From Verrucomicrobiota bacterium (GTDB lineage Bacteria > Verrucomicrobiota > Lentisphaeria > JABSQK01 > JAJFLO01): 64,000 bases of DNA. Where the stretch lies: contig JAJFLQ010000159.1 in the NCBI GenBank assembly GCA_021772615.1, forward strand, positions 32,694 to 96,693. Direction: 5' to 3'. Both the position numbers and the translations under genes were made by a program. Shown piece by piece: positions 26,854 to 36,365 of the stretch; position 1 is the stretch's first letter, and every line of letters starts with the position of its first letter. A model generated the notes under the pieces. The model was not told where the DNA came from. It was given only the letters and a program-made list of their open reading frames with translations, and made no database searches.

Positions 26854-27477
26854 CTAATTCCAGGGCGTTGCACCCGGCATCCTGGCAATTTTCATGCGCT
26901 CCGCCAAAATGATCCGACGCAGATCCTCTATCGCCAAATCCACGTGATTATTAGTGACAAGATAGTCGTAACAACGCCATTGCCCCAGCTCGAACTCCAC
27001 CGCCTCCAATCGCCGTTTGATCGTGGCTTCAGCTTCCGTCCCGCGAGACCGAAGGCGTCTTTCCAGTTCTTCCCGTGACGGCGGAAGGATCAGCGTGTAG
27101 CAGATCGCATTCGTGAGGTGACTCGCCCGCAGATCAATCGCTTTCTGGATGTGCGAGACCCCCTGTACATCAATGTCGAGAAGAATGTCCAATCCCCGGT
27201 CTACGTCGTCACTTATGGGCGCGGCAAGGGTGCCGTACATATGGCCATGAACCTCGGCGTACTCCAGAAAATCGCCCTTGTCAACATGGTCCTGAAATCC
27301 GGACGGCGTGGTAAAATGGTAATCCTCGCCATCAATCTCGCCGCGCCGCGCCGCACGCGTGGTACACGATACCGAAAAACGTAGATTCGGCTCAGTCTTG
27401 AGAACCGTGTTACAGATCGTCGATTTTCCCGCGCCACTGGGGCCGGAAACGACAAATACGATACCAGTACGATTCAT
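26854..27477 (-). CDS. gmk: Guanylate kinase
   Basis: The 207-residue enzyme has P-loop SGPSGAGKST near residue 11, the GMP-binding region SVSCTTRAARRGEIDGEDYHF, a LLDIDVQGVSHIQK segment and the LID arginines LERRLRSRGTE. It phosphorylates GMP to GDP. It is a housekeeping gene on the opposite strand, separating the two signalling blocks, with no evident operon partners. Confidence 0.97.
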   Translation of the reverse strand: MNRTGIVFVVSGPSGAGKSTICNTVLKTEPNLRFSVSCTTRAARRGEIDGEDYHFTTPSGFQDHVDKGDFLEYAEVHGHMYGTLAAPISDDVDRGLDILLDIDVQGVSHIQKAIDLRASHLTNAICYTLILPPSREELERRLRSRGTEAEATIKRRLEAVEFELGQWRCYDYLVTNNHVDLAIEDLRRIILAERMKIARMPGATPWN

Positions 27478-27519
27478 ATAATCGGGGTAGTTAAAAAAAA
27501 TGGAAGTCGGTATCCGGCA

Positions 27520-27535
27520 TGGTACAAAATATGCG
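27520..27535 (+). promoter_or_regulatory. Sigma-54 type promoter candidate for the HPt/che block
   Basis: TGGTACAAAATATGCG has TGG at -24, TGC at -12 and exact GG-N10-GC spacing. It lies about 165 bp before the HPt gene in an otherwise gene-free divergent spacer (27478-27698). Confidence 0.4.
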
Positions 27536-27698
27536 CAATTCTATTCCGTCGATGCAAAATGTAGCGGTACTGCAGGCCGGTCACTGCATCTGGACGCCAG
27601 AAACGGCACCCATTGGGAGAATTGCGAACGGCGGGCATTGACTACGTCTGCTATGTGCCCGTTGTAATATATCATACCTGTAGAAAGGGTTTAGTCAA

Positions 27699-28040
27699 AT
27701 GTCAGAGTCAAAACAGGAGTGGGTCGACCGAATGGTCGACACTCACGGTATAGATGCCGAGGATATACTGGAAATAGCCGAGCTATTCTTCGACACGATA
27801 TTCGATAATATCGACCACGCCAACCAGGCGTTTACATCCGGCAAGACCGATGATTTCGTGCGCATATTTCACGGAATCAAGGGCGCCGCTGCGAATATCG
27901 GCTTCGACGAGATCAGCGATGTCGCCAAGATTCTTGAGGCAGAAGCGAAACGGGATATCAACAGCGTCAGCGATGTTTCCCGCCAGATTGACACGCTGCG
28001 TCGTCTGATTGCAGACAGACAGTCTGTCATTGCGCCGTGA
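27699..28040 (+). CDS. Stand-alone HPt phosphotransfer protein
   Basis: The 113-residue helical protein carries the HPt motif RIFHGIKGAAANIGF with phospho-accepting H58. Stand-alone HPt proteins pass phosphate between receiver domains of hybrid kinases and final regulators. It starts the signalling block, 78 bp before the REC-kinase gene. The cognate donors may be the hybrid kinases further downstream. Confidence 0.92.
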   Translation: MSESKQEWVDRMVDTHGIDAEDILEIAELFFDTIFDNIDHANQAFTSGKTDDFVRIFHGIKGAAANIGFDEISDVAKILEAEAKRDINSVSDVSRQIDTLRRLIADRQSVIAP

Positions 28041-28118
28041 ACGGGTGATCACGGACCGATATGAACTGGATTCCGACAGTAACAGTGTCGGACGCGCAAC
28101 GGTAAAGCAGCCGGCACG

Positions 28119-29339
28119 ATGACCATATTGATCGCGGAAGATGATCTCATTTCGCGCGTGCAGCTCGAGCGCGCGCTGATGTCGTGGGGACACGATATCG
28201 TGTCCGCCACAACCGGCCAGGAAGCCTGGAATATCCTGAAATCCGAGAATTCGCCCCGTATCGCGGTTTTGGATTGGCGTATGCCGTGTTATACCGGCCC
28301 GGAGCTTTGCAAGATGGTGCGGGAAAACTCCCAGGCGCGTTACACATACCTGCTGCTGCTGACCGGGATGGACGCGCGAGAGAGTGTTCGCCAGGGCCTG
28401 GAAGCCGGCGCCGACGATTATGTCACCAAGCCCTTCGATCTCACCGAGCTGCGACACCGTATCAAGGCGGGAGAACGGATCATTCGCGACGAAGCGCTCA
28501 TTACCGGGAAGAATCTGGAACTTCAGCGATACGCAGCCGCAATGGAGCAACTGGCAGAGGAACGGGCGCAACAGTTGATCCATACAGCGCGTATGGCCAC
28601 GATCGGTCAGCTTGCCGGGGGTATTGCCCATGAAATCAACAACCCTGCGACATACATAACCGGCAACACACAGATGCTGAAGCGCTTGTGGAAAGATTAC
28701 GCAGAACCGATCGATGAATTCGTCGCCAGTCGAAAAAACGACGGGGAGACGATTCGTCGGATTATTGATGATGTTCCCGATATTCTCGATGAGGTGCAAG
28801 ATGGTGTAATGCGAATCACACAAATCGTGAATGGCCTGAAACATCTGGCACACAGACCGGGCGCGGCGGCGCGCGAGTTCTGCGCCATCGAAGACTGCAT
28901 CGACGAGGCGCTGACGATGTGCCACAATCAACTCAAATACAATGTGACCGTGGAGACTGAGTTCGAGGGCGAGCTGCCGCGCATGCACGTGGTGCCGGGC
29001 GATGTCCAGCGGGTGATCGTGAACCTCATCCTGAATGCTGTCGAGGCAATGACAGGCCGTAACGACGCGTTACTTACGATACGCTGTATGTCCGCGAGAA
29101 AGAAAGAAGTACTCCTGATCGATGTCGAAGATACCGGCAGCGGCATACCGGAAACTATTCTGAACCGCGTCTTTGAACCGTTTGTAACCACTCGCGACGT
29201 CGGGACAGGCGCCGGTCTCGGCCTCACGATATGTCGCAGGATTGTTGAGGAGTATGACGGGAATATTGCCGCGTTCAATCGCGAATCGGCCGGTGCGAGA
29301 ATCGCGGTGACGTGGCCGGTCGGGCGACGCTCGGGATGA
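28119..29339 (+). CDS. REC-histidine kinase (N-terminal receiver)
   Basis: A REC domain (residues 1-120, DD at 8-9, acceptor D52 in VLDWRMPCYTG, VTKPF) is fused to a kinase core with H-box QLAGGIAHEINNPATYI (H171), N-box NLILNAVEAM, G1 DTGSGIP and G2 GAGLGLTICRRI. There is no membrane segment. This order makes kinase output dependent on phosphorylation of its own N-terminal REC, so it can act mid-relay. A REC protein with a histone-like tail follows. Confidence 0.93.
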   Translation: MTILIAEDDLISRVQLERALMSWGHDIVSATTGQEAWNILKSENSPRIAVLDWRMPCYTGPELCKMVRENSQARYTYLLLLTGMDARESVRQGLEAGADDYVTKPFDLTELRHRIKAGERIIRDEALITGKNLELQRYAAAMEQLAEERAQQLIHTARMATIGQLAGGIAHEINNPATYITGNTQMLKRLWKDYAEPIDEFVASRKNDGETIRRIIDDVPDILDEVQDGVMRITQIVNGLKHLAHRPGAAAREFCAIEDCIDEALTMCHNQLKYNVTVETEFEGELPRMHVVPGDVQRVIVNLILNAVEAMTGRNDALLTIRCMSARKKEVLLIDVEDTGSGIPETILNRVFEPFVTTRDVGTGAGLGLTICRRIVEEYDGNIAAFNRESAGARIAVTWPVGRRSG

Positions 29340-29396
29340 TACTGACCTGCCGCACCCATCTGGCACTGTGCAAACGAAACGTAATGGAGGGACACG

Positions 29397-30197
29397 ATGA
29401 AAGCTGAACTGCTGATCGTCGACGATGAGGAATACATTCGAAAAATGCTGTCGCGCCACTTCACCTATCTCGGCTACGGCATCAATCTCGCCGAGAACGG
29501 ACTTGCCGCTCTCGAAGTGCTGACACAAAAACGCATAGATGTCGTCATCTCCGACATAAAGATGCCGAAGATGACGGGGGTTGAATTGCTGCGTGTGGTG
29601 CGCACGGAATTTCCTATGACACGAGTTGTGATGATAACCGGCTATGTGACATTGCAGAATGCGCTGGATTGTATGGAAAATCAGGCCGATGACGTGGTAT
29701 TCAAACCGCTGACTGACCTGGGCGAGTTGGAGACTGCGGTCGACCATTCGCTCTCGCGAATCCTTAATTGGCGCCGCAAGCTCCGGATACTCCACGGCAT
29801 GCGGTCACTGGAGATGTCGATGAAAGGAGACCATACGGCGGCATTGACGAACGGGGTGGCTGACGCAGGCCCGGAACCTGCTGCCGGAAATACACCAAGA
29901 CGGCGAACGACGCGACGGCTGCCGGCCGAAGTCGTGGCGACTGACATTGGGTTGCCGGAGTGCGCCGACGAGACAGCGACTACGGTGCAGCCAAAGGTCA
30001 CTGCGCCCAAACCGAAGCCGCGTGCACGAAAGGCGGTCGCCGATCGGGCCACAACAACGCGAAAACGTACCAGATCCAAGTCGGCTACGACAGGAAAAGC
30101 CGCAACAGGCAAGTCAAAGGCGGCCGTTCGAAAGGCGCAGAAGAGCACGGAAAAATCAACCGACGCCACTCGTAAGAAGGCCGCGGCTTCGGCATAA
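29397..30197 (+). CDS. Response regulator with a long basic, histone-H1-like C-terminal tail
   Basis: Residues 1-125 are a REC domain: LLIVDDEE (D9-D10), acceptor D53 in VISDIKMPKMTG, FKPLTD. The last 70 or so residues are dense in Lys, Arg, Ala and Thr with repeated patterns (PKVTAPKPKPRARKAV, RKRTRSKSATTGKAATGKSK), like eukaryotic H1-type bacterial histones or AlgP tails. No folded DNA-binding domain is present. GGAGGG precedes the ATG. The tail may bind nucleic acid or the chromosome nonspecifically; this is inference. Confidence 0.85.
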   Translation: MKAELLIVDDEEYIRKMLSRHFTYLGYGINLAENGLAALEVLTQKRIDVVISDIKMPKMTGVELLRVVRTEFPMTRVVMITGYVTLQNALDCMENQADDVVFKPLTDLGELETAVDHSLSRILNWRRKLRILHGMRSLEMSMKGDHTAALTNGVADAGPEPAAGNTPRRRTTRRLPAEVVATDIGLPECADETATTVQPKVTAPKPKPRARKAVADRATTTRKRTRSKSATTGKAATGKSKAAVRKAQKSTEKSTDATRKKAAASA

Positions 30198-30266
30198 CGG
30201 CAGGATAGTGAACGCACCTCATTCCCTCTACCACCTTATAACACGTCGTATGAACAGGACGAACAA

Positions 30267-32435
30267 ATGATCAACGAAGATTTCGCAATCGATCCGATTT
30301 TGCTTGCCGAGTTCCTGGACGAATCGCTCTACGCGTTATCCGCAGTCACGTCCCAAGTTGTCTCTATAGAAGGCCGAAGCGACGACACGGAGCAGATAAA
30401 TGCCATCTTTCGGCCGGTGCACTCCATGAAGGGAAGCGCTGCGTTCTTTGGTTTATTCAAGACCCGAGAACTGGCGCATGAATTGGAGACGGTCTTGGAC
30501 CACATACGGAATGGTCAACTTGCGCCGACAGCGGACGCGGTTTCAGTCCTCCTCAAAGGGTTCGACGAACTCTCGGCCGTATTGTCCCGGGTGCAGAACA
30601 GTGACCCCGAGGTATGCGATGACGATGCATATAACGCTGTTATGGACGCTGTTCGCAACCTCGCGGCACAAGACCACAGCGGTGTGGGAAAACTGTGGGC
30701 GACCGTACGCAATCTGATGGCGGAACTGCGGCACGCGCCGGTGCTCCAGGGCACTAGTGAGCTGGACCGGCTGAATGAGGCCATCGCTGTGTTCGAGGAG
30801 CTTGATGCTCGGTCTAATAATATAGGATCGTTGCCCTCATCGCCGGCATTGGATGACCTTGTGGCGCTGCTGGGCGAGCTTACGGGCATACTCAACAAAC
30901 CATTCGACGGCACGCTTGGCGACGCCGACAGCGCCCGTGTCCTTGAGCTGTTCAAGGCCGTTGCAGAGGCGGTGGAGAACGATGATTGTCGGCGACTTGC
31001 TGAGGCCGCCATAGCCGACTATGATGCGATGGTGCCCCTGCTGGGATTCGAGCCGTTACTCGCAGAAGTGCTCCTCGACAAAGTACAGTTGATTCGTGAT
31101 GGACTTTCTGCTGCGGCCCCGGTAAAAGAATCCGACCGCGACGCGATGGATTCGTCAGAATCCGACAACGATCCAACCGACTCCCCGGCAAGCCCAACCG
31201 GCAACATTGCCACGAATGACAGTATACCGGCGGAGCGGCAGAAAATCATGCGCGTGTCCGAAGAGACGATCGATGGTTTTCTCTCGCATGTTGGCGAACT
31301 CATTGTGGTTCGCGAGATGTTTGAGCATTTACGACGCCGCGTCGAGGAACTGGAACTGGCACACACCGTTGTATCCGAGTTGCGGCGACTCACCGAGACC
31401 TTCAGTTCGATATCACGGGATCTCGAACGCAGCGTCATGAGCATACGCAAACAATCGGTTCGGGGGTTGTTGCAAAAAGTGCCGCGGATCGTTCGCGATA
31501 TAGCGGTGGCAGCCGAGAAAGAGATCCAGGTCCGCACGTTCGGGGATGATGTTCTCATTGACAAGAGCCTCGTCGAGACGCTCGAAGAGCCGCTGGTGCA
31601 TATGATCCGGAATGCGGCAGATCACGGTATCGAACCGCCGGATATTCGTGAAGCCGCAGGTAAGGCACGGGTAGGAACGATTGAGGTAAAAATCGAAGAA
31701 GAAGATGAGGAAATCGTGACGACGATTGTCGATGACGGCAAGGGGCTGGATCTCGTGGCCATCCGCAATAAGGCCGTGAGCCTCGGTCTCGTCGGCGAAC
31801 ACGGTGAAATGTCCGAGAAGGACCTCATCGACTGCCTTTTTTGTTCCGGCGTATCGACGGCGGAAACGATAACGGATATCTCCGGACGCGGCGTCGGTAT
31901 GGATGTGGTGAAACGGAAAATCGATGCATGCGGCGGATCGATCGCCGTACACACGAACCAGGGTGCCGGCACCGTATTCTGCCTGCGCTTGCCGCGCAGC
32001 GTCACGACCCAGATCTTGAACGGCTTCATTGTCTCCGTGAACGACACGTGTTATGTGCTGCCGATCAACAAAGTGATCGAATCCTTCCCCACATCCCCCG
32101 ACATTCTTGGTCGTACGTACGGCAACGACCTCTACATAAAGCGACATGGATCGATGATACCGGTCATCAGTATCGGGCAGCTTTTCACGCCCGCCGTTAA
32201 TGGAGAGCGATCAACCGCGGTGTCCGGGATTCTCGTTGTCGTTGAGGACAACGGGCATAAGGCGGCTATGCTGGTCGACACATTGGTCGGGATCCAGCAG
32301 GTAGTGTTGAAGAAGATGACCGGACTGCAGATGAAGACAGAGGTATTCTGCGGCGCCGCACTTATGGGGGACGGCTCTGTGTCGCTGATTATCGATATCG
32401 ATAAGCTGATGGCGTTCGCCGGGGAAGCAGCATGA
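30267..32435 (+). CDS. cheA: Chemotaxis histidine kinase CheA (first copy)
   Basis: The 722 residues give HPt P1 (H52 in PVHSMKGSAAFFG), a long variable middle (residues 120-320, Asp/Ser-rich linker near 290-320), dimerisation P3, ATPase P4 with N-box HMIRNAADHGIE (H445), G1 VDDGKGLD and G2 DISGRGVGMDVV, and a CheW-like P5. No CheY-binding P2 is evident. The stop overlaps the CheD-REC start by 4 bp. Confidence 0.95.
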   Translation: MINEDFAIDPILLAEFLDESLYALSAVTSQVVSIEGRSDDTEQINAIFRPVHSMKGSAAFFGLFKTRELAHELETVLDHIRNGQLAPTADAVSVLLKGFDELSAVLSRVQNSDPEVCDDDAYNAVMDAVRNLAAQDHSGVGKLWATVRNLMAELRHAPVLQGTSELDRLNEAIAVFEELDARSNNIGSLPSSPALDDLVALLGELTGILNKPFDGTLGDADSARVLELFKAVAEAVENDDCRRLAEAAIADYDAMVPLLGFEPLLAEVLLDKVQLIRDGLSAAAPVKESDRDAMDSSESDNDPTDSPASPTGNIATNDSIPAERQKIMRVSEETIDGFLSHVGELIVVREMFEHLRRRVEELELAHTVVSELRRLTETFSSISRDLERSVMSIRKQSVRGLLQKVPRIVRDIAVAAEKEIQVRTFGDDVLIDKSLVETLEEPLVHMIRNAADHGIEPPDIREAAGKARVGTIEVKIEEEDEEIVTTIVDDGKGLDLVAIRNKAVSLGLVGEHGEMSEKDLIDCLFCSGVSTAETITDISGRGVGMDVVKRKIDACGGSIAVHTNQGAGTVFCLRLPRSVTTQILNGFIVSVNDTCYVLPINKVIESFPTSPDILGRTYGNDLYIKRHGSMIPVISIGQLFTPAVNGERSTAVSGILVVVEDNGHKAAMLVDTLVGIQQVVLKKMTGLQMKTEVFCGAALMGDGSVSLIIDIDKLMAFAGEAA

Positions 32436-33355
32436 AACGCAAGTTCCTCCTTCCGGGCGAATATGTCGCCACGACCCAGCCGATCCAGGTGGTCACGGTT
32501 CTTGGCTCATGCGTAAGTATCTGTCTTTCCAACGTAGCTACAGGCGCCGCCGCGATGAACCACTTTATCTACCCATCGAACCATGACGAACCGGTGGCGG
32601 CCGGCGACCGTGGTATATATGGGTCCACTGCAAACGAGCAAATCATTAAGTCAATGCTTGCGCTGGACGCGAATCCCAGCCGATTGACGGCGCAGGTCTT
32701 TGGCGGCGGCAGCATCATCACGACCGGCGTAAACGGCAAAAATGTCGGCACGCGCAATATTGCCGCGGCCGACGATGCCCTTGCCTCATATGGAATCCGG
32801 GTGATTCGCCGTGAAGTCGGCGGCAACAATGGCATGCGGCTGACCTTCAACAGCGCCACAAGGACGGTTGAGAACGAGCGAATCGAACGGTCACACGATC
32901 GGGAGAAAACGCCGCCCGCGACGGTGCCGGCGGCTGTACAACCTCTGAGAGTGTTGATTGTCGATGATTCTCCATTGGTCAGAAAGGTATTAAAGTCGGT
33001 CATCGACGCTGCTCCGGGCTACGAAGTGTGCGGGTTGGCCGGTGACGCGTTCGAGGCACGCGACCTGTTGGTGAGTTGTCGACCGGATGTGATGACACTT
33101 GATATCATCATGCCCAATCTTGACGGCATCAGCTTTCTGCGGCGCGTGACAAAACACTTTCCGACGCCCGTTGTAATGGTGTCTACCATTGCCAAGGAAA
33201 ATTCAAGCGTCGCGCGAGACGCTCGCGATGCCGGCGCGGCAGAGATCATCGACAAGGAACAACTCGAACTCTACAAGGGTGTCGACACAGTAAGAAAAAT
33301 GTTGCTGCCGAAATTGCGGGCGGCGGTAATCAAAGGCCCGCATCAGCCGGCATAG
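32432..33355 (+). CDS. CheD-receiver fusion protein
   Basis: Residues 1-150 are a CheD deamidase domain of the proteobacterial type: VTVLGSCVSICL (catalytic C27, Thr at 22), MNHFIYP (H44), AQVFGGGSII. CheD deamidates receptor glutamines. After a basic, Pro/Ala-rich linker (about 150-170) comes a REC domain most like the CheB receiver: VLIVDDSPLVRKVL, acceptor D224 in TLDIIMPNLDG, VMVSTIAKEN. No methylesterase domain follows; the protein ends at 307. The frame is continuous, so it is a true fusion. It is coupled to cheA by a 4-bp overlap. Confidence 0.93.
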   Translation: MKRKFLLPGEYVATTQPIQVVTVLGSCVSICLSNVATGAAAMNHFIYPSNHDEPVAAGDRGIYGSTANEQIIKSMLALDANPSRLTAQVFGGGSIITTGVNGKNVGTRNIAAADDALASYGIRVIRREVGGNNGMRLTFNSATRTVENERIERSHDREKTPPATVPAAVQPLRVLIVDDSPLVRKVLKSVIDAAPGYEVCGLAGDAFEARDLLVSCRPDVMTLDIIMPNLDGISFLRRVTKHFPTPVVMVSTIAKENSSVARDARDAGAAEIIDKEQLELYKGVDTVRKMLLPKLRAAVIKGPHQPA

Positions 33356-33514
33356 CCGTTTGTAGATTACCCGAGCGTACCTGGGCAGAGAGGTTGCATT
33401 GCGCAACACGCGACTGCGGTTTGCAACCCGGCCCTCACGGTCGCCCCCTCCCGATCGCATCTCACGTGACGATTTCGAGGAAAGATGCGTCAAGTTTGAC
33501 GCCATTCTCCGGAA

Positions 33515-33530
33515 TGGTACGTATTCTGCG
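33515..33530 (+). promoter_or_regulatory. Sigma-54 type promoter for the second CheA operon
   Basis: TGGTACGTATTCTGCG matches TGG-ACG at -24 and TGC at -12 with GG-N10-GC spacing; only the fourth base and the flanks of the -12 box deviate. It lies about 85 bp before the CheA start, in a 258-bp spacer with no gene. Confidence 0.6.
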
Positions 33531-33613
33531 ATATCGTGGCGTATAATCGGGAGTCACAAAACGGAAATCTCTCATACCCTGATTATGGTGAAATAAGGAC
33601 GACAAGGGACACG

Positions 33614-36256
33614 ATGCCGCCAGTTAATGAAGACAAAGAATTGCTGGAATGTTTTGCGGTTGAGGCAACCGATATTCTGGACCAGCTCGAACCGGAACTC
33701 GTGGAGCTGCAGCAGGCCGCGGACGGCCGCGGCGGCGGCGTAGATGACGCGCGGGTAAATGCCCTCTTCCGCCTTTTTCACACTCTCAAGGGCAGCGCTG
33801 GTTTTCTTAATTTGGATACGGTTCAGGCTGTCACACACGAAGCCGAGACCCTGCTCGATCTCTTCCGCAGCAAGAAGGCGCGATTCGAACCTGCGCACCT
33901 TAATGTCCTGTGTAAGACCATGGATTGCGTTCGGTCCATGGTAGAGAACATCCACGAACACTATACCGACGCCGGCTTCGAGGAGGCCGCGGCGGCGATC
34001 GTTGCAAGCCTGAGGAAAGCGATCACCGCAGCAATAAACGGCGATTCATCTCCGGCGAAATGCTGCGATCCGGTTGCCGCTGCGGACGTAGACGACTTCG
34101 CGATCGAGATCACGCCTGATATGGTTCAGAAGTTTCTCCAGGAATGTACCGATCTCATCGACGTAATTGAGGCGGGCATTCTTGAAATGCGATCCAGCTG
34201 CACGGATGACGTCATCGAAGAATGCTTCCGATCGATTCATAGCTTCAAGGGAAACTGCGGACTGTTTGGTTACGCCGATCTCGAGCAGCTGGGCCACAAG
34301 GCAGAGGCGGTACTCGAAGCAATCAAGGAAAAGCGTCTCCGGGCTACAAAATCGATTCTCGACGCTCTCATTACAGCCGTCGACCTTTGGCGGCGCGGCC
34401 TCGACGACCTGGCGTCTGGCGGAAGCGGTGATCTCACCGGCCAAAGCGAGATTGTGGACATTTTCGAGGAAAGCCTGAAGCAGTGCGGTGATACAACAAC
34501 GCTTGCTCCGTCTCACGTCCATACCGCCGCAACACAATCTGGCACGAACGCCGTTACGGCCGCAAAGGTGACGGACGCCGACATATCCGGCAATGGAGGG
34601 GATCAGGCAAAATCGCGCCACATCCTACTGGTGGAAGACGAAGAATCGGCCCGACGACTGATCAGGAAAATGCTTGAGTCTGCCGGCTACCGTATCTCCG
34701 AAACAACAAACGGGGTGGAAGCACTCGCGTTTCTGGAACGGCGCATTCCCGACGACCACCTACACCTGATAATCAGCGATATCAGCATGCCGAAAATGTG
34801 TGGTGATATCCTGATTCGCAAGGTCAACAAGGCCTATCCGGATATCCCGGTCCTGGTTTTATCCGGCATAGAAGATCAAAAGTTACTGAAAAAGCTTCTT
34901 GATATGGACGTCGCCGGATTTATCGACAAGCCGGTGAAACGAAAGGACCTCCTGGACAAGGTTCGAAAGGGTATTGTCAAAGGTCTGCAGAGCAACCTTG
35001 ACGGGGCTGGTCCTGCGCCGCGCAGTTCGGCGGGCCGCCGTCCCACAGGTCGTCGTGATATCCGCGTCGACCTCGACAAGCTCGACACATTGGTCAATTT
35101 GATGGGCGAACTGATCATTTCCGAATCGATGGTTACGAAGAATCCTGACCTGGAAGGCCTCGAACTGCCGAATTTCGAGCGGGCATCGCACCGGCTGCAC
35201 CTCATCACGAACGAACTTCAGGACATCGCCATGGCGGTACGGATGGTGCCGATCTCAACACTGTTTCGCAAGATGATACGACTGGTGCACGACCTGGGGA
35301 ATAAGTCCGGGAAGAAAATACAACTGCGGATACGCGGTGAAGACACGGAGATCGATAAGGGCGTGATCGACCAGATCTCTGATCCGCTGGTTCACATGAT
35401 CCGGAATGCAGCCGACCACGGCATTGAATCTATTGAGGAACGCCAGGCCGCCGGAAAACCGGATATCGGCATCGTCCAACTGACGGCTGAACAAAAGGGC
35501 AGTGAAGTATGGATCATCGTGCAGGAAGATGGCCGCGGACTGGTACGCAGCAAGATTATCGACAAGGCACGGCGCAACGAACTCATCAGTGGCACTGGCG
35601 CGGACATGCGCGACGACGAGGTGTACCAGTTGATATTCGAGCCCGGATTCTCAACCGCGGAGAAACTCACGGATATTTCCGGCCGCGGCGTCGGAATGGA
35701 TGTAGTGCGACGAAATATCGAAAAAATTAAAGGTCGTATTGACATTGCCAGCGAGGAAGGCGTCGGCACACGTTTCACGATACGAATCCCGCTCACACTA
35801 GCAACCATCGAGGGCATGCTGGTCCGCGTCGGCAGTACAATGTACACCATTCCGATTACCTCGATACGCGAGTCGATACGCGTGAAGGAAGACAGGCTGT
35901 CACATCGCTACGACGGCCAGGAATTTGTCAGGATTCGCGACAGTGTTTACCCGATAGTGAGACTGCATCGGCTGCACGGCATCACACCGAAAGCACAGGC
36001 GATTCCTGACGGCATCCTGATCGTGCTCGAAGTCGACGGCACCGTGTTGTGTATCTTTGTAGACGAAATCCTTTACCAGATTCAGACGGTCATTAAGAAT
36101 CTGTCGTCTTACTTCGGAATCGTGAAGGGGATCTCCGGATGCAACATCCTGGGCAACGGCGAAGTGGCTCTTATACTCGACATCGAGAGCCTTATGCGCG
36201 AGTTCAGCACCAACGGCGTTGCAGCACGTCCGGATACATGCGCAGCAACGCTATAG
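33614..36256 (+). CDS. cheA: CheA-type kinase with two HPt domains and an internal receiver (second copy)
   Basis: The ATG at 33614 has AAGGG 8 bp upstream, giving 880 residues. Order: HPt1 (H56, FHTLKGSAGFLNLD), HPt2 (H209, HSFKGNCGLFGYADL), REC (residues about 333-455, VEDEES, acceptor D389 in ISDISMPKMCG, FIDKPVK), dimerisation helices, ATPase (N-box HMIRNAADHGIE, H594; DISGRGVGMDVV), CheW-like P5. Placing REC between the HPt domains and the kinase core is unusual, since hybrid CheA proteins normally carry REC at the C terminus. It could be a phosphate sink or a relay node. CheW follows. Confidence 0.94.
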   Translation: MPPVNEDKELLECFAVEATDILDQLEPELVELQQAADGRGGGVDDARVNALFRLFHTLKGSAGFLNLDTVQAVTHEAETLLDLFRSKKARFEPAHLNVLCKTMDCVRSMVENIHEHYTDAGFEEAAAAIVASLRKAITAAINGDSSPAKCCDPVAAADVDDFAIEITPDMVQKFLQECTDLIDVIEAGILEMRSSCTDDVIEECFRSIHSFKGNCGLFGYADLEQLGHKAEAVLEAIKEKRLRATKSILDALITAVDLWRRGLDDLASGGSGDLTGQSEIVDIFEESLKQCGDTTTLAPSHVHTAATQSGTNAVTAAKVTDADISGNGGDQAKSRHILLVEDEESARRLIRKMLESAGYRISETTNGVEALAFLERRIPDDHLHLIISDISMPKMCGDILIRKVNKAYPDIPVLVLSGIEDQKLLKKLLDMDVAGFIDKPVKRKDLLDKVRKGIVKGLQSNLDGAGPAPRSSAGRRPTGRRDIRVDLDKLDTLVNLMGELIISESMVTKNPDLEGLELPNFERASHRLHLITNELQDIAMAVRMVPISTLFRKMIRLVHDLGNKSGKKIQLRIRGEDTEIDKGVIDQISDPLVHMIRNAADHGIESIEERQAAGKPDIGIVQLTAEQKGSEVWIIVQEDGRGLVRSKIIDKARRNELISGTGADMRDDEVYQLIFEPGFSTAEKLTDISGRGVGMDVVRRNIEKIKGRIDIASEEGVGTRFTIRIPLTLATIEGMLVRVGSTMYTIPITSIRESIRVKEDRLSHRYDGQEFVRIRDSVYPIVRLHRLHGITPKAQAIPDGILIVLEVDGTVLCIFVDEILYQIQTVIKNLSSYFGIVKGISGCNILGNGEVALILDIESLMREFSTNGVAARPDTCAATL

Positions 36257-36365
36257 AAGGGACGATGACATTCGAATGATTTTTTGCGCAGCCATCGCGA
36301 AGATTCGGCTGAAGGGTAATGCATACCGTACAACTACCGATTAAACATAAACACGGAGGAGCACC

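Noticed and set aside
27783..28988. Minus-strand open frame of 401 codons
   Set aside because: It is antisense to the HPt and REC-kinase genes, whose catalytic motifs are intact; its protein shows no coherent domain.
31413..32147. Minus-strand open frame of 244 codons
   Set aside because: Antisense to the CheA kinase and CheW-like domains, which are fully conserved in the sense frame.
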